Origin: Durusdinium trenchii
Lineage: Eukaryota > Sar > Dinophyceae > Suessiales > Symbiodiniaceae
Direction: 5' to 3'
Assembly (NCBI GenBank): GCA_963970005.1
Contig: CAXAMN010023662.1
Location: 764,958-828,957 of the forward strand
Length of the DNA stretch: 64,000 nucleotides
Part shown: piece after piece, positions 22,601 to 34,236 of the stretch
How the letters are laid out: each line of letters opens with the position of its first letter
Position numbering within the stretch: position 1 is the stretch's first letter
Notes under the pieces: model-generated
What the model saw: the letters and a program-made list of their open reading frames with translations, nothing else
What the model was told of the DNA's origin: nothing
Databases searched by the model: none
Program-made: the position numbers and the translations under genes

Positions 22601-25600
22601 TGTGATCTGGTGGGCAGGGCGGGGAGTTGTTGTTGTCCAGCCCAGAAAGAACCAAAGCATACCGTTTCACCTGCAAAGGCTTTAGAAAGAACCAAGCACC
22701 TCCTGTCATTCTGTCTTGTTTGGCCTACATCTCGCACCATGGCGGCCGATTTCTCGCACCATGGCGGTACTTCTTCTTTCGCACTTCCTAATGGCGTTAC
22801 ATCCAAACCTTGGCTCAAAGACACAGGGACTGTGGCGGATGGGCGTTTGATGGCGTTTCTATACGGAGGAATTTTAAGAAAGAGCTTTGAGATAGAGGAT
22901 CTTGGGGATTCGATTCCAAAGAGCTCTGGGACTTGAATGATCAAGCTGCTACAAGACCACTCACTCCCATCAGTGGGAACTTCCTGTACCTTATCGAATA
23001 CACATAATAATACACCGTCAGTCAAGAAAAGCTGTGGGGAATCTCAACAGAATGGGTATCTGTGGTTTCTAGTGGAATCATCTTTCCGAAGCCCATGTTC
23101 AACTTCTACCATAGCTTGCTTTGACTTGCTTTGGGTGTAGTCATTCTGATTGCGCTTGCTGGAACGCTCTGGACTCCTTGCATGCGATGAACATGAACTA
23201 ACGAAAAAAGATGTCGAGCCTCGATGAATCGCTGTTCTGTGAGGACACACCTGAGGTCAACATGGAATCCGATCAAGAAGAATGGAAAAGGACGATGATG
23301 CTTGCAGAATCCGACCCTTCGAGTCATCTTCCGACCCTTTGAGCCTAAGGCACCACCTGAGACCTTAAGGCAAAGGACCATTCTCTCTTCTCTCTTCCTA
23401 GCAGGGCCCTTCTCGGAGATCACCTCCTCTTTCGGAGGTCATGAGTTATTTTTCCGCACCCAAAAAGCGTTGGAAAAAGCGGTGTCCGCTTTTCTTTCAG
23501 TTCTATTTTTGTTTGGGCCTCACAGCTTGGCCCCAGGTCAGACGCTGTGGGGCCACGTGGTCCGGCCGATCGACCGATCGCCCAACTGGTCGGTGCGTGC
23601 CGAAGGCCGGACCTGAGGTCCTTCTGCGGCGTGCCAAGTGCAGTAGGGAGAGGCATTGCTCGGCAGAACGGACGTGACAAATCCTCAGAGACCCCAGAGA
23701 CCCCAAGTCCAACGTCCTTGCGTCTTCGTTCGGAACTGGGTGACATGATAATCGAATTCTAGAGTCTTCATGAAGTTTGGATCTTGACCTATGTTGGGCA
23801 TTACCACTGCTTCCATTGGCTTTCCAGCTCCTGGGCATCACACCTTGGAAGGGTTTAGCTGGGATCATAAAGCTAAGGAGAATAGGGGAGAGACTGGAGT
23901 GTGAGTGCGCAGGGCATTTAGTCTGCAGGTAGGAGGACTTTCAAACACGCCTGATTTGAAGTAGATGAAGACTTGGTCGTGTTGTGGAGGTCTTTCCTTT
24001 CAAGACGGAGCAATACCAACCTCTATCCGCTGGTGCTGCCGAAGTCACTGATATCGACATCGTTGTGTCTTGATAAAGAGCTCGTCATAGACGATGTCAT
24101 CTTCCGTCAGAGATCCTGCCACAATCTGAGTGGGCCTCAAGGGGTCCCTGGTAGTGGACAAAACAACAAGAGAAAACCCCTATGGAACGCATTTCTCCTT
24201 GAACATGGGCATTCAGGGCAAATCAGAAATGCAGCGGCAGTTTATACCCAACTGTTTAGGCCTTCTGTTGTACGGCACCTGGTTGACAGCATGTTTCCCG
24301 CAAACAACCTGAAACGCCCAAAGATTCGTATTCGCATTCGCCATGCTTTCCTGTCCTTCCGCTAAGAGGCTTGAAGAATCCTGGGAGAAAACAGCAGGAA
24401 AAAACACAAAGACACGAGGGATAGTCCCTCATGCACTGGTTCACCTGCTGCGGCAAACACGAAGATGTGGCTTTGGCATCCCAGTGTACCCTAATTGCAG
24501 TGACCATTGTTTGACATTTGTTCTGAACCCACTCTGCTTACATGCAGGAAACAAAGTCCAAGAAAAAGTGAATGGTTGATCAGCCACTGAGTATACCTTC
24601 CCTAGACATCCTTGTCCTAATCAACTCCAGCCAACCAAACTCTGCTGATTTGACAGGCTGATCACCACGGAAACCTTCACCTGCTTCGGGGTGGTTGTTG
24701 AACGGCAAAAGGGTGAAGTAAAGGGAGGGAACCAAAAACTTGAAGTTGATTGACCTTTGAAACAAGTATGTAAATATATGTAAATGGTAATTACGATTCT
24801 GACCTACGAGAGAAACGTTGTTCACTTGGAGTTCAACTTCAACTTTATGAAGCTTTAAAGCCATTGGGACTTCAAGAAACAGTTTGGTGCCCAGCGAGAG
24901 GCGCGGTCAGATCCGGCCGTAATTCGAAAACTTGCTTGTGATGCTTGTGGCCGATGGCGAACGATTGGCTGAGCCACGGGAAGTTGTTTCCCTCCGACTT
25001 GTGTTGGTATTTTTGCGGAAAGAAATAGCCAAGGTTCCACCAAGTCGGTCAAGGTGTCACCCAGCACCTCGTAGCCTCAATGGTTCCGCTTCTTTGAATG
25101 ATTGGACAAGTGAACCAGGGTTTTCCCCATATTTTGGGGGGATGGTCGAGGTTGCCAAGGGGTACTGAATGTGTGAAGAGAAGATTCCACCAGGGTGGTG
25201 AACCCAAAGGGGGTTCAAAGGGCCTGAACTTCTGTAATGAAGATAGGAGACTGAGGAGACTCTATGGGATTCTACTGGTACGCTCCCAGCTACTCACATG
25301 GCAATGAAACCTCACTGTCTTCCTATATCCGCACTATCTTGTTACTACCAACAGGACTACTTCTTCTTCTCCAGGTTCAACCTGGGACGCCACCGAATGC
25401 CAAATGCACAGAATACCACGCAAAAATCAGAAAACTAAAATAGACCTGCTGCCAGTCTTCACAAAAGGCGAGAGTTGCCCAGGGCATGCCCTACCAACAG
25501 ACTTTCAATTAAGTCAAAAAGTGCCCCAACTGCAGTCAAACTTCCGTTTACCCTCACCTTCGGCGAAACCTAGGCCCCAAGGCCTGCTCTCCGTGAATGT

Positions 25601-28600
25601 GTTCTCAGTATTTTCGCAGTATTTCCCAATCTCCGATTGTCTTGCTCCAAGTGGCAGCACACGTGCACCGACACGCCCTCCACATGGGAGGCACCCTGGA
25701 AGACTTGTCGAACGAAGAGCTGCAATAGACCCAGCTCTGAGGCACCTCGACAGCGAGCATTTCGTAGGGTGGATGATGAAGATAAGCTCTTCCCAATGTG
25801 GCAGGCTACCTGTACAGTAGAGTTGGGGAGTGGAGACACGTGTTTAACATGAGTCCATTCACACGCAAGAGTCTAAACATCAAAGTAGTACTGTCTAATC
25901 TATCTCATGTGCATTCCAACCCCTTTAATTGACAAGTGTCCCTTTCTCTAGAAGCAGTAAGAACAAAAATACACAACGTATTATCTGGGCTCTAGATCTT
26001 CTTGCACCACTTCCATCTCCCAGGCTACCTGGTTCGAACTGGGGCTGTTCAATTTGGCCAGGCAATTCATGACATTAGAGGAACATGGAGCGCCAGCAAC
26101 CACGACCCAACCGCGCTTCTTCGAACTCAACTCACCAAACGAGCTCAACTCACGCTGCGCCGAGTTGCTCCCGAAGATCGTGTGCGTCTTACCGCTGCCC
26201 GTCCTGATACTCGAACGACTGTTGTGACACCAACGGTGTCGTGCGCAGAAGAGCTCCCTAGAGGTTGGTATAAAAGTCCAAACATGAGCAGGGATGGCTC
26301 AACTTGGTACACCAAAACCTGTGGGCAGAAAATCAGAGTAACTTCATCCAACTCCCAAAACAGCCCCCTGCCAGATCCTTTGCGTTCTTTTGCTCATCCA
26401 TGGTCGGTCCACGTGCCCTCCTCACCGTCTGACCGTGACCTCGGTCTGACCTCTTCCGTCTGAGAACCTCCGTCCGACGGCCAGCGACGCGTTCTCCGCG
26501 TTCTCCGCGTTCTCCGCGTTCTCGGCCGCTGCCGCCGAGGCACTGCCCATAGGCGAAGAGCGTCTCATTGACCCCGCTGAAGACGCTGTCGGTCAAGGCC
26601 GGTCCCTGGAGAGACCCACACGACCGGCGGAAGCGCGGCTTGGGGCGAGAAGGCGGGAGAAGGCGGAGCGCTCAGGACTCGAGCCGGCATCGCGGGGGGC
26701 TGCGTTTCAACAGCTTTGGTGCAACGAGGAGCGGGCAGAATTGGTTCTATAGTACCTAACTAGTTGGTTGATGTTGGTTGAGGTATTGCTTGCTTCTTAG
26801 AATTCCAATGGATGCTCCAAAATTGTTCTTAGAAACTAGAAACCAATGCTTGCCTGAATGGAGCACAAGAACCTGTGGCTAAGCAATGATGATTCCAACA
26901 AAAACTGCAGCGACCCATGTTCCATTTGTTGCAAGAATTCACAGGACGACAATCTCCTTGGACGGGTGAGGTGCCCTCAACAAAAATTGGTTGCAGCTGC
27001 AGTCAGTGATTCACGTCAGTAGGGCAAATTCATCGTTGCTCATGGCTTTTGAGCCACTTCCGGCTCTTTGAGTCAACTTCCTCCACATGTGTTCCACATG
27101 TGTTTCACATGTGTTCCTTGGGTCAACTTTCTTCCACCCCTCACAGCACGTCCTGCACCGGTCCCTCCGACCCCCCCCCTGACCACCCCCCTCCGCTTTC
27201 TCCCGAAACCGACCGGCACCGTCGTGCGGAGGAGTCGGGACCGGCACGTTCGTTCGACGACGGGAACTTCGTCCTGCAGGTCCTCGAAGAGCTTTCGGTT
27301 CTCCTCGTCGGGTCCAAAGACGCGGGTGAACTCATACTCCTGCCGCTCCGCTCCGTCCGTCCGTCCGCCGTCGACCGCGGAAGCGAGGGAGGAAGCGAGG
27401 CATCACGCGGTGAGGAACGGAGAGAGGGATCACGGCAGAAACGAGGAGGGCGCGGTATGACCAGAAGCCGAGGATCCAAGCCTAGTGGTAGGTCCGGTAG
27501 GTATTGATTGCTGGTGGCAAACAAAGTCAAAAGTCAAAACAACATTCATCAGCATCACATCACATCCCATCCATCGTTATCCATCTTCTCCACGCCTTTC
27601 ATCTACAGTACATCAGTCGAGCTCTTGAGAAGTTCTTCGCATTTCCAGCAAGCCTCACGAGTAGACACCTCCCGCACCTCCAGCAAATAGCCACGGTGGC
27701 AGCACACGCGAGTGGCGTTGGATTCCAAGTCAGCCCACAAAGACACCGGATCTTCGCATAGACTGGGCCTCACATCCAAGTTTGAAACCCTGAAAGGCCC
27801 TGAAAATAGGAAGATTGATGTAGCTCAAACATCCAGTCTTTGTCCTTTCTCTACCAAATTGACTTGTGAGACGTGTGTGAACTTGGAGTTGTGCCCTACT
27901 AAAGTGTCTATGGATTTGCACGCATTCTACGAGGTTCTGACCTGTTCTTTCGTTTGTGCGCACAACGCATATGTGTCTGTCGATAACGCAGCCTCCATAT
28001 ATCATGCCAACATGCCAACCATCACTCATTCATCTGGTCAAAAGCATTCCAAACATCCTGTAGGATAAAGTCAAGCTCTCTGTCAAACCCATTCTTTGTT
28101 GATTGTTGTGCCAGTCACTGGGGAAGATGACAGTCTGACGCACCCTTTTCAAGAAGTCTACACCGAGCATGAACCGTTTCAAGAAGCCCCTCAAAAAGAC
28201 TCGACGGTGAATGTGACACTCTGCGCACCCCTACAGAAAACTGACACAAGTGTTCCAAATGTTAACCTTTCCCTCAACAAGTGCCCTGTTCTTCGGAGAT
28301 CCTTTGAGTCAGAAGATCTTTCGTTTCGAAAACCAGCCCAGAAGACGGCTGGTGGACCAATTTCGGGTCCCATCGAATGCTGATGCTTGGCCTTCAGAAT
28401 TTGACCAACTTGGACATAGAAAATGGATTTCACATCGCTGGATGGGTTCAATATGGTTTCATAAATCTCCAATGATTGGGTGAATCCACAAAAGGTGGCA
28501 AAAAATAACCTTTCGGGGGGTTCCTAGGATGTCCTAGGTGACCCACGTCATGGTGACCGCTGTGACCCCTGTGATTGATTCATTCATCAAGAGGTCTCAA

Positions 28601-28670
28601 CCGAAGGTCTCACACACTGAAGACTGACCCAGCCTGATGCGAACCGCCACCTGACAGGCGAAGCGCTCGT
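19278..28670 (-). CDS. Kinesin motor protein gene (multi-exon)
   Basis: Kinesins are microtubule-stimulated ATPases that move cargo or slide microtubules in the cytoplasm. The motor domain can be followed through at least twelve short exons in order. They are beta-1 (VAVRIR), the loop with VFGPDEENRKLFED, FAYGQ then TGSGKTHT (the P-loop that binds ATP), SHAMVHLF (end of switch I), LVDLAGTEK (switch II, DLAGxE), NTSLCSLNRLLRKL (alpha-4), SVLNKCL and CVSP (beta-8), and SASLSTLAM (alpha-6). A helical neck or tail exon starting KTIGTILQEAMCDLQLKW follows. Most joined junctions agree in phase using GT, GC or GA donors. The SSR just before SH, part of the region after VHV, and the segment between VAVRIR and YEFTRVFG were not found, so exons are missing from this reading. 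The N-terminal position of the motor is likely because nothing longer precedes it. Subfamily cannot be assigned by eye. Confidence 0.88.
19793..19899 (-). CDS. Kinesin exon: alpha-6
   Basis: CACCAG acceptor. The split codon completes L (phase 2, matching the preceding exon). The exon then reads LAHRSASLSTLAMATDRCWV, GDTERRSHRWSIQKA with a GTGGGT donor. S-L-S-T-L is the last motor helix. Confidence 0.85.
20351..20431 (-). CDS. Kinesin exon: alpha-5/beta-8
   Basis: After ACGTCCAG the split codon gives R, then QSVLNKCLWEYLRPGCGIAL, IFCVSP and TT before a GTGCGG donor. It corresponds to R-x-SKLT-x-L...CxSP, with V and N replacing K and T of the usual SKLT. Confidence 0.82.
21605..21697 (-). CDS. 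Kinesin exon: alpha-4
   Basis: 31 codons: EHENPSEQGRKSARLLNTSL, CSLNRLLRKLQ, from a CCAG acceptor to a GC donor. I-N-x-SL-x-x-L is replaced by LLNTSLCSL. In phase 0 with the switch II exon. Confidence 0.88.
21955..22052 (-). CDS. Kinesin exon: switch II
   Basis: Starts after GCTAG and reads GLPVEKPPRTPGPHESSAIG, TLTLVDLAGTEK. The donor is GA (GAGAAG then GAGCAT). The D-L-A-G-x-E switch II motif is intact. The proline-rich loop is longer than usual. Confidence 0.9.
22521..22576 (-). CDS. Kinesin exon: end of switch I
   Basis: CTCACCAG precedes G-TCA-CAT: the codon split supplies R, then SHAMVHLFVQHLGDLGSR. Ends in phase 1 at GTGAAT and joins the switch II exon in phase. Confidence 0.85.
23613..23683 (-). 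CDS. Probable kinesin exon (alpha-3)
   Basis: After CTCTGAG the frame reads ICHVRSAEQCLSLLHLARRR, RTS with a GTCCGG donor. It resembles the V-x-S-x-EE-x-LxLL...R helix before switch I. Phase continuity with neighbours was not established. Confidence 0.5.
24088..24130 (-). CDS. Probable kinesin exon (loop before alpha-3)
   Basis: The minus frame reads IVAGSLTEDDIVYDELFIKT. G-x-LTE-x-x-V is the usual segment before alpha-3. Ends are not fixed. Confidence 0.45.
25663..25736 (-). CDS. Kinesin exon after the P-loop
   Basis: Begins after GCCTCAG in the phase left by the P-loop exon and reads LGLLQLFVRQVFQGASHVEG, VSVH before a GTGTGC donor. G-L-L-Q-x-F and V-x-V correspond to helix alpha-2 and strand beta-4. 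Confidence 0.7.
26154..26203 (-). CDS. Kinesin exon: P-loop
   Basis: After GTATCAG the exon completes Q and reads TGSGKTHTIFGSNSAQ, ending in phase 1 at GTGAGT. G-x-x-x-x-GKT is intact. The codon split with the preceding exon restores GQTGSGKT. Confidence 0.9.
26489..26524. repeat. Tandem 9-bp repeat CGTTCTCCG
   Basis: Four units in an intron of the kinesin gene, just downstream of the exon that ends FAYGQ. Confidence 0.85.
26544..26605 (-). CDS. Kinesin exon leading to the P-loop
   Basis: After CTCCAG the exon reads GPALTDSVFSGVNETLFAYG and a split glutamine codon (CA, then a GTGCCT donor). The N-E-T-L-F-A-Y-G-Q motif directly precedes the P-loop in kinesins. Confidence 0.88.
27274..27339 (-). 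CDS. Kinesin exon: FxRVFGP segment
   Basis: 22 codons between GGCAG and a GA donor (CAG then GACGAA): EYEFTRVFGPDEENRK then LFEDLQ. This matches the motor's F-x-x-x-VFGP...VFE region. It joins the next exon in phase 0. Confidence 0.8.
28634..28670 (-). CDS. Kinesin exon: beta-1 strand
   Basis: After CGTTGAG the exon reads DERFACQVAVRIR and ends in phase 2 at a GC donor (AG then GCTGGG). VAVRIR is the first motor strand. Only 37 nt, so this is the least certain of the terminal exons. Confidence 0.55.
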
Positions 28671-29399
28671 CTCAACGGCTTCGGGGCCCCATGAGCCCCA
28701 CGGTTCAGGGAGGCTCCGCTGATGTTTCATCCTGCGGCCCAGTGGCCAAATGGGACCAATGCGGCAAATGCGTTTTGAACTTCCGGGGAACCCAAAAATG
28801 TTCATCCTCAACAGAGGTATGTCATTTCTTAGTCAAATTGTTTGGTTGGACAGGGACTGCGTGGTTCAAGAAATCAGATCACAAAGGACAGCCTGGTGGC
28901 CGGCTGCGATGCAACTGAGCTTGCAAAAGAAAGGCCTGGCTTTCATGCTCTTACGTTGGTCTCATGTTCATGCGGCTTGCCAGTGCTGCCCTGCAACCCG
29001 GACCTCCTTACCGCACTCTGAAGTTCAAAGCGCAATCATCCAAAGCAGTGGTGGTATGGCCAAATCCCAAGTCAACACCACTTGATCTTGGTGATTCATC
29101 AAAGTCCACCAGTCATTGAGTCTTGCGGTATGTATAGTTGTCCTCCTCCCGACAAGCCTAAACACCCACCCAGGGATGTTAGGACAACGTAGGACAACCA
29201 GGTTCTTCAATCATATGGGTCCTACAATGTCCTACAAGTGTCTGCGGCATGTCCAAACTACGTGAGGCGGGAGTTTCAGAGTTGCCACTTTAACTGGCTA
29301 TTGCCGACGACAGACTTCTACTGCATTACATTTTCACCTCATTTCGGCAGCAACTTCGCAGTGGGTGGCCACCCTTCTTACGTCAATAGGTTCCCAAAA

Positions 29400-29640
29400 G
29401 ACTCACAAGACAAGGAATCCGAACACACATATTGTTACATAAATGGTATATGATAGAACATGATAGAACACCGACCGTTTGAAGGGGTCCATTTGAAGGG
29501 GCGAACTTCGCTCGTTCGCAACGGCCCTGACAGAACTTGTCGAGTTTGAGGGCCCCAGCTGAGACGAAGGGAGCAGACTTCATGGGCAAACCCCTGGCAA
29601 ATCGACGGAGGGACGGCAGGACATGGGAGGACATGGCAGG
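29400..29640 (-). CDS. Candidate exon, unrecognised
   Basis: The minus frame reads VLPSLRRFARGLPMKSAPFV, SAGALKLDKFCQGRCERAKF, APSNGPLQTVGVL. No domain or checked junction. Confidence 0.35.
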
Positions 29641-29804
29641 ACGGCATCACAATGTTGAGTCTGCACCTTATGGGTCATGTGAATCAATCAAGAACCTATT
29701 CAGTGGCAAGTGGCAACCTCTTGAAAACGTTATCTGTACGCTGCCATTGTTTCAAATAAGCATGTCCATCTACTAAAAATACCAATCGGAAGCCAATACG
29801 TCGT

Positions 29805-29955
29805 TCACAATCTTTCACAGATTGGAGCAATGTGAAAGTTGAAACGACATGTCTTTCGCGGCTTGATTGTTTGTTCGGGGATGACTTCCACCTCCTCAGA
29901 GGCCACAAAGATCCCCTGTCGATCCCCCATGTCGACGACTCGGACAGTAGCACAT
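29805..29955 (-). CDS. Exon, unrecognised protein
   Basis: After GTTCTAG the frame reads CATVRVVDMGDRQGIFVASE, EVEVIPEQTIKPRKTCRFNF, HIAPICERL and TGA. It lacks a start codon. Charged and strand-rich. It might be an upstream exon of the kinesin gene or the end of another gene. No family is recognised. Confidence 0.5.
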
Positions 29956-30899
29956 CTAGAACGCCAGGACGAGAAGGACAAGAATTGTTCATGTTTGAGG
30001 TCTAAGAGTCTAAGACTAAGAGTTTAAGAGGGATCTAAAGGGACTCTTCTACCCAACATGCAATATGTTCATCAGCCAGGAGGTCCTCCTAAGGTTCTTC
30101 GATGTTCTTCTACAACTCACTTCAGGTTCTGTCATCACATGTCATCACTCAACCCGGTTCGCTGTTGCTTGAGGTTCTTCGCACACATGATTGTTCTTCC
30201 AAAAAGGGCCACCAACTTCTTCCAAGAGAAAGGGCAGCAACTCTCGACATGTTTTCCATGTTTTTATGCAGAATCCAACAGCAATCGAACCAAAGTGCAC
30301 CGACCCACCGACCCCCACTGCATCGAATCTGCAGGAATGAATGAAAAGGACCCGGACCGCCTCACGTCGGCCTGGACCAGCTACGAGCATGCGAGAACAT
30401 GGAGAAATCGTCCAGCAAAAGCTGCAAAACCACGGGAAACTGAGCAAAGTGTTATAGAATCGAACACCCCCATGGGTTCCATGTTTGGCGTTTTGAGGTG
30501 TTGTTGTGAGGCGAAATGATGGAAGGTAGAAGAATCCGGTTAAATGTTTCCAAGTGTCACACCTTTCTGCGGCTTCCTCTGATTTCCGATTGTGCCTCAT
30601 CTTCCTGAACTCAGCCCAACTGGTTTAGTGATTCTGACAAAACCTTCTCCGTAGCAAACTTTCTCCACAACACGACCAGCCGCAGGCTGCAGCGCTTGCA
30701 GCTGCTATGGCTTGAGCAAGCACTTGGATTCATGAATGACGGGACCCATACAAACAACTGGCAAAAGTGAAAATAGAATCAATCCATTGATACGCGTAAA
30801 TGCAACAATCATGGAAGTGGAGGAAAGCAGAATACATGTTAGTTTTCCGAGGGACCATTTTCGGGTTCCATGATTGTTGGAGGGAGGGCAGCAATTCAA

Positions 30900-30951
30900 A
30901 CACATACCCATTCTGATCCGCCGCATCTCTGCAAGCCTCTGCACGAGCCAT
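30900..30951 (-). CDS. Possible first exon, unrecognised
   Basis: An ATG at 30951 begins MARAEACRDAADQNG and meets a GTATGT donor. Short, so weak evidence. Confidence 0.25.
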
Positions 30952-31804
30952 GGCTCATCAGCGTGCATTGAGTGTACTGGCCATAGGCCGAGCATGCATT
31001 TGGACTAAGAAATATAAGTGTACTCCGGTCGATGGCTGGGGCTGTATCAAACCAAAGACATGCCATGCACAGTCACAGTCTATGGCCATCAGTGCACCAA
31101 GGAGTCCAAGGACATCTAGACATGCTGCAGAAGGCCAACAAAGTGATACATATTGAAGGTTCGCAGGCAACTTTGCACGGGTCCTTTTTCAACAACCATT
31201 GGCTAGCAGTGCGTTTGACCATTGCACAGTTGATCACACATCTCTGGAGTCTCCATATAGACGCATCTTTGATTTGCTTGGAACCTTCCACCTGAGCTCC
31301 GCATTTCAAGCTTCTTTAGCTTCTCTGCGGTTATGCTGAGAGAGAGAGAGAGAGAGCGCGGTCGTACAATAGCTGCTGCTAGCTGATCAACCACTGATGA
31401 CTTTCCGTTCAGGAAGTCAGGATAGAAGTTTGGAAGTCGCCACCTCTTCTCGCGACCCCGGCGAATTTCGCCACCCCAGGATCGAACCAAAAAACAAGAA
31501 TCATTGATACACCCAGGAGTATCATCCAAACTGAATCAAATTGGCGGATATTGATGGCGTTTTTCGTGGTTGGTCGCCAACGGTTTGCCTTCTATTCTGA
31601 ATGGCCATCCGACTATAGAAGACCTTTATCCACCATTCCTCCCGCCAGTGCTCCATCAAGCCCCCTCCCGCAGCCCCACCCGCGCCCAAAAAAAGAGGCC
31701 CAATGAAGATGCAATGAAAAGTCTAAGTTTGAGCCACACGAAGGGTTCTGCATGAGGCTAGGTCAGTAGAGTCTGCATGCGAGTTTACGACCTTAAATTC
31801 TCAC

Positions 31805-32105
31805 CTGTGAAGGATGTTGCGCAAGCTCCAACCACTTTTTGTGCTTTGCGTCAATCCACGATCTCTGCATCCAAATGCGCTGAGGCCATGTGCGCCTGGA
31901 ATTGACTGCTTGGTTTTCTCCATTCAGGATTGCTATGGCATACTGGACTTCAGGAGACTGGGAGCCTGTGACGCACAGCAGAAGACGTTCGCCCTGGGCG
32001 TTGCCCCATCGAAATGGCAAGGGCAGAATTCTCGGCCAATACAAAGAGGTTGTTGTCCACTTCCATGATTGGTTCAGGAAAGCGTAGAATTCATGATGAT
32101 TGTGA
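31805..32105 (-). CDS. Exon, unrecognised protein
   Basis: The minus frame reads FYAFLNQSWKWTTTSLYWPR, ILPLPFRWGNAQGERLLLCV, TGSQSPEVQYAIAILNGENQ, AVNSRRTWPQRIWMQRSWID, AKHKKWLELAQHPSQ and ends at a perfect CAG/GTGAGA donor. Tryptophan-rich. One of the more convincing orphan exons. 5' limit uncertain. Confidence 0.55.
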
Positions 32106-32400
32106 TTCATTTACTTTCTCATACTTTCCCTGAGTCCTCTGAAAGGGGCCAAGAAAAAAGGGAAAGCATCGAGCAGGAGAAAGAATGGCACTTCGACCAA
32201 ACGGTGGGAAAACACAGACCCAACGCCAGAGCAAAACATCTCCAGTCAGGTCACGAAACGTCCTTACGCCTCCGAACTGGTGCCCATCAGCACCGCCCCA
32301 TCACGGGTGCAGAACAAGTCGAACAAGTCACAGGAAGAATCCCTAGCTCCGAGAGCCTTAGATATCTTAGATGAAGTCGAGAGCCCCTCTTGACCCTTAC

Positions 32401-32523
32401 CACTTGGACCGCACCAACCCCACCGACCCCAGCACCAGGGAAGGCCCATGAAGGCCCCAGGGCCCCGCAGGGCCGCAGGCAGTCCTTGCGCGGCACCAGG
32501 TTCTCCGCATCGTCCATGTCCTC
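32401..32523 (-). CDS. Exon, unrecognised protein
   Basis: 41 codons between CAACTTCAG and a GTAAGG donor: EDMDDAENLVPRKDCLRPCG, ALGPSWAFPGAGVGGVGAVQ, V. GC-rich with both splice sites present. It precedes the 32.1-31.8 kb exon in the same orientation. Confidence 0.5.
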
Positions 32524-33264
32524 CTGAAGTTGAGGCAAACATGCCGCACTGTTCGCCATGCATCACAAGAAAAGGCGGATCATCATCTGCTCCCTGAGGG
32601 TATAGAAAGATTCTTCCGTCACCCGTCTACCAAAACATGCCTTTCTACATCCTTCTACCCAACTGTCCGCCCGAATTTGTTGCTGTCTCGTTGCACTTTC
32701 TTCAGAGATTTCTTCGAAAAAGAAGGGGGCAACTTTGTGGGCTATTCGCATCACGTTCCGAAACAAGGTGATTTCCCCAACTCTTGGTCTCCACCTGCCA
32801 TCCTCCCGAGCTCCAGTTGCTTCGCCCAGGCGGACAGGTCTTTGGACCTCACCGGCTGATCCATTTGCAGCTCCTGCGCCGGAGCGTCCACCCTTCGGAG
32901 CCCGGGTCGGTGGTGGTCCGTGGGTCGGATCGGTCTGAATGGACGAACGGAAGGACCAGAAAGTAGATGGTTTGAATCAGTGATTACTTAGTTCACCTTA
33001 GTGAGAAACTGGATTCATCCCAATTCATCCCCAAGTAGATCACAGGTTGGAGATCAGTGAAGAATTGAGTTTCAATTCGATGTCAGGAAGACTCTTCGCC
33101 GGCATCAGCTTAGGCCCCTTTTCTCTCTGGTCGCTCAAATGAACGTCTAAAGCTGGATCTCCAAATGGTTCCCTTAACTCCATTGGGCACCAGTATCGGA
33201 CTTCCCGGACTCCATCCATCCGGTGATTGGAAGGAGCATGTTGAGCCAAGGATGTGACATGTCA

Positions 33265-34236
33265 TCATGCCTTCGCTTCCACATCTTCTACTTCGCTGCC
33301 TTCTTCCAAGAGCTTTGCCCACTTCGCACAGTAGCAGGTGTTCTTGCAATTCACCCAGTGCAGGCATGAGCGCTTCTGAGTTCCGTAAACTCAGAGCTTC
33401 ATGCATGCCTCTTTGATACTCACTGATAAGCCCTGCTTCTTCACCAGTACCTCACCAGTACCAACCAGATTCAGAACCAATGTGGCGTTGCTATTGAATC
33501 CCAAACAACCTAAAACGTCTGCACGCACATCTCACTCACATTTACAGTATCTCAGATTCATCTCACAGCACGGAAGCGCGAGCAAGTCACTAGCACAAAC
33601 CATGCCCTGTGCGTTGCCCTCTTGGCCCAGGTAGTACTTGGAATTGTCGGGGCACCTCAGCAACCAAGAGATTGTTTGGAGAAGAAATAGACTTAGCTAG
33701 CTACAACACCGCTTAACAATGTGCTTGATCTTGCTTTTGATTCTTCAAATCCCCACTCCCGCCCACCAATAGACTCGACAAGGCACTTCTTCCACTCGTT
33801 GCAATCAGCCTCTTCAAGCCCTAAACCTTCGATCCTGAGGACAGCACAGTGTCATCACGTCAACTACCCGTATTCCCTGCCATCTCCTGCCACTCGCTTA
33901 TCCAACCCGCTCATGTATAGCAATGTATATATGACACAACAGAAAAAAATGGTGCTGAACAAATGGACTTCATCTCCACAAGCCGTGTTTAGTGACTTAC
34001 TGAGAGGCATGCAATGGACTTCACTCTTTTGAAAAGGTATGCAAAGGTATTGTATATTGAATGGAATGAAATGGAATGAATCCAAGTTGAAATCGGTTCG
34101 GCGAGCATCTGAAGCAGGTCAAAGAGCACTCACCCTCACAGCTGTCATCCAGCAAGGCATTCACCTCCTCTTCCACCAGGGTACCATAGGCATAAGCCAT
34201 TGAGACGCAGAAGAGCACTCGCAAGAAGTTTGCCAT
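33265..34236 (-). CDS. Candidate small secreted Cys-rich protein
   Basis: Exon 1 begins with ATG at 34236 and reads MANFLRVLFCVSMAYAYGTL, VEEEVNALLDDSCE before GTGAGT at 34133. It has a classic signal peptide: short basic start, hydrophobic core, small residues at about positions 15-18. A middle exon near 33650-33560 reads CPDNSKYYLGQEGNAQGM, VCASDLLALPCCEM. The last exon, 33375-33265 after GGAACTCAG, reads KRSCLHWVNCKNTCYCAKWA, KLLEEGSEVEDVEAKA and TGA. Cysteines recur in every exon (C-P, CC, C-x5-C-x3-C-x-C), suggesting a disulphide-bonded secreted or vacuolar product. Junction phases do not all match canonically, so exon borders or an extra exon remain to be found. The last exon has a second open frame. 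Confidence 0.5.

Noticed and set aside
22808..22819. TTGGCTCAAAG as a spliced-leader relic on the plus strand
   Set aside because: It matches fewer bases of the leader end, has an extra A, and has no gene on that strand.
24890..24920. Minus-strand ITAGSDRAS resembling a kinesin P-loop
   Set aside because: It lacks the GKT/GKS lysine, and a perfect TGSGKT was found at 26.2 kb in phase with the FAYGQ exon.
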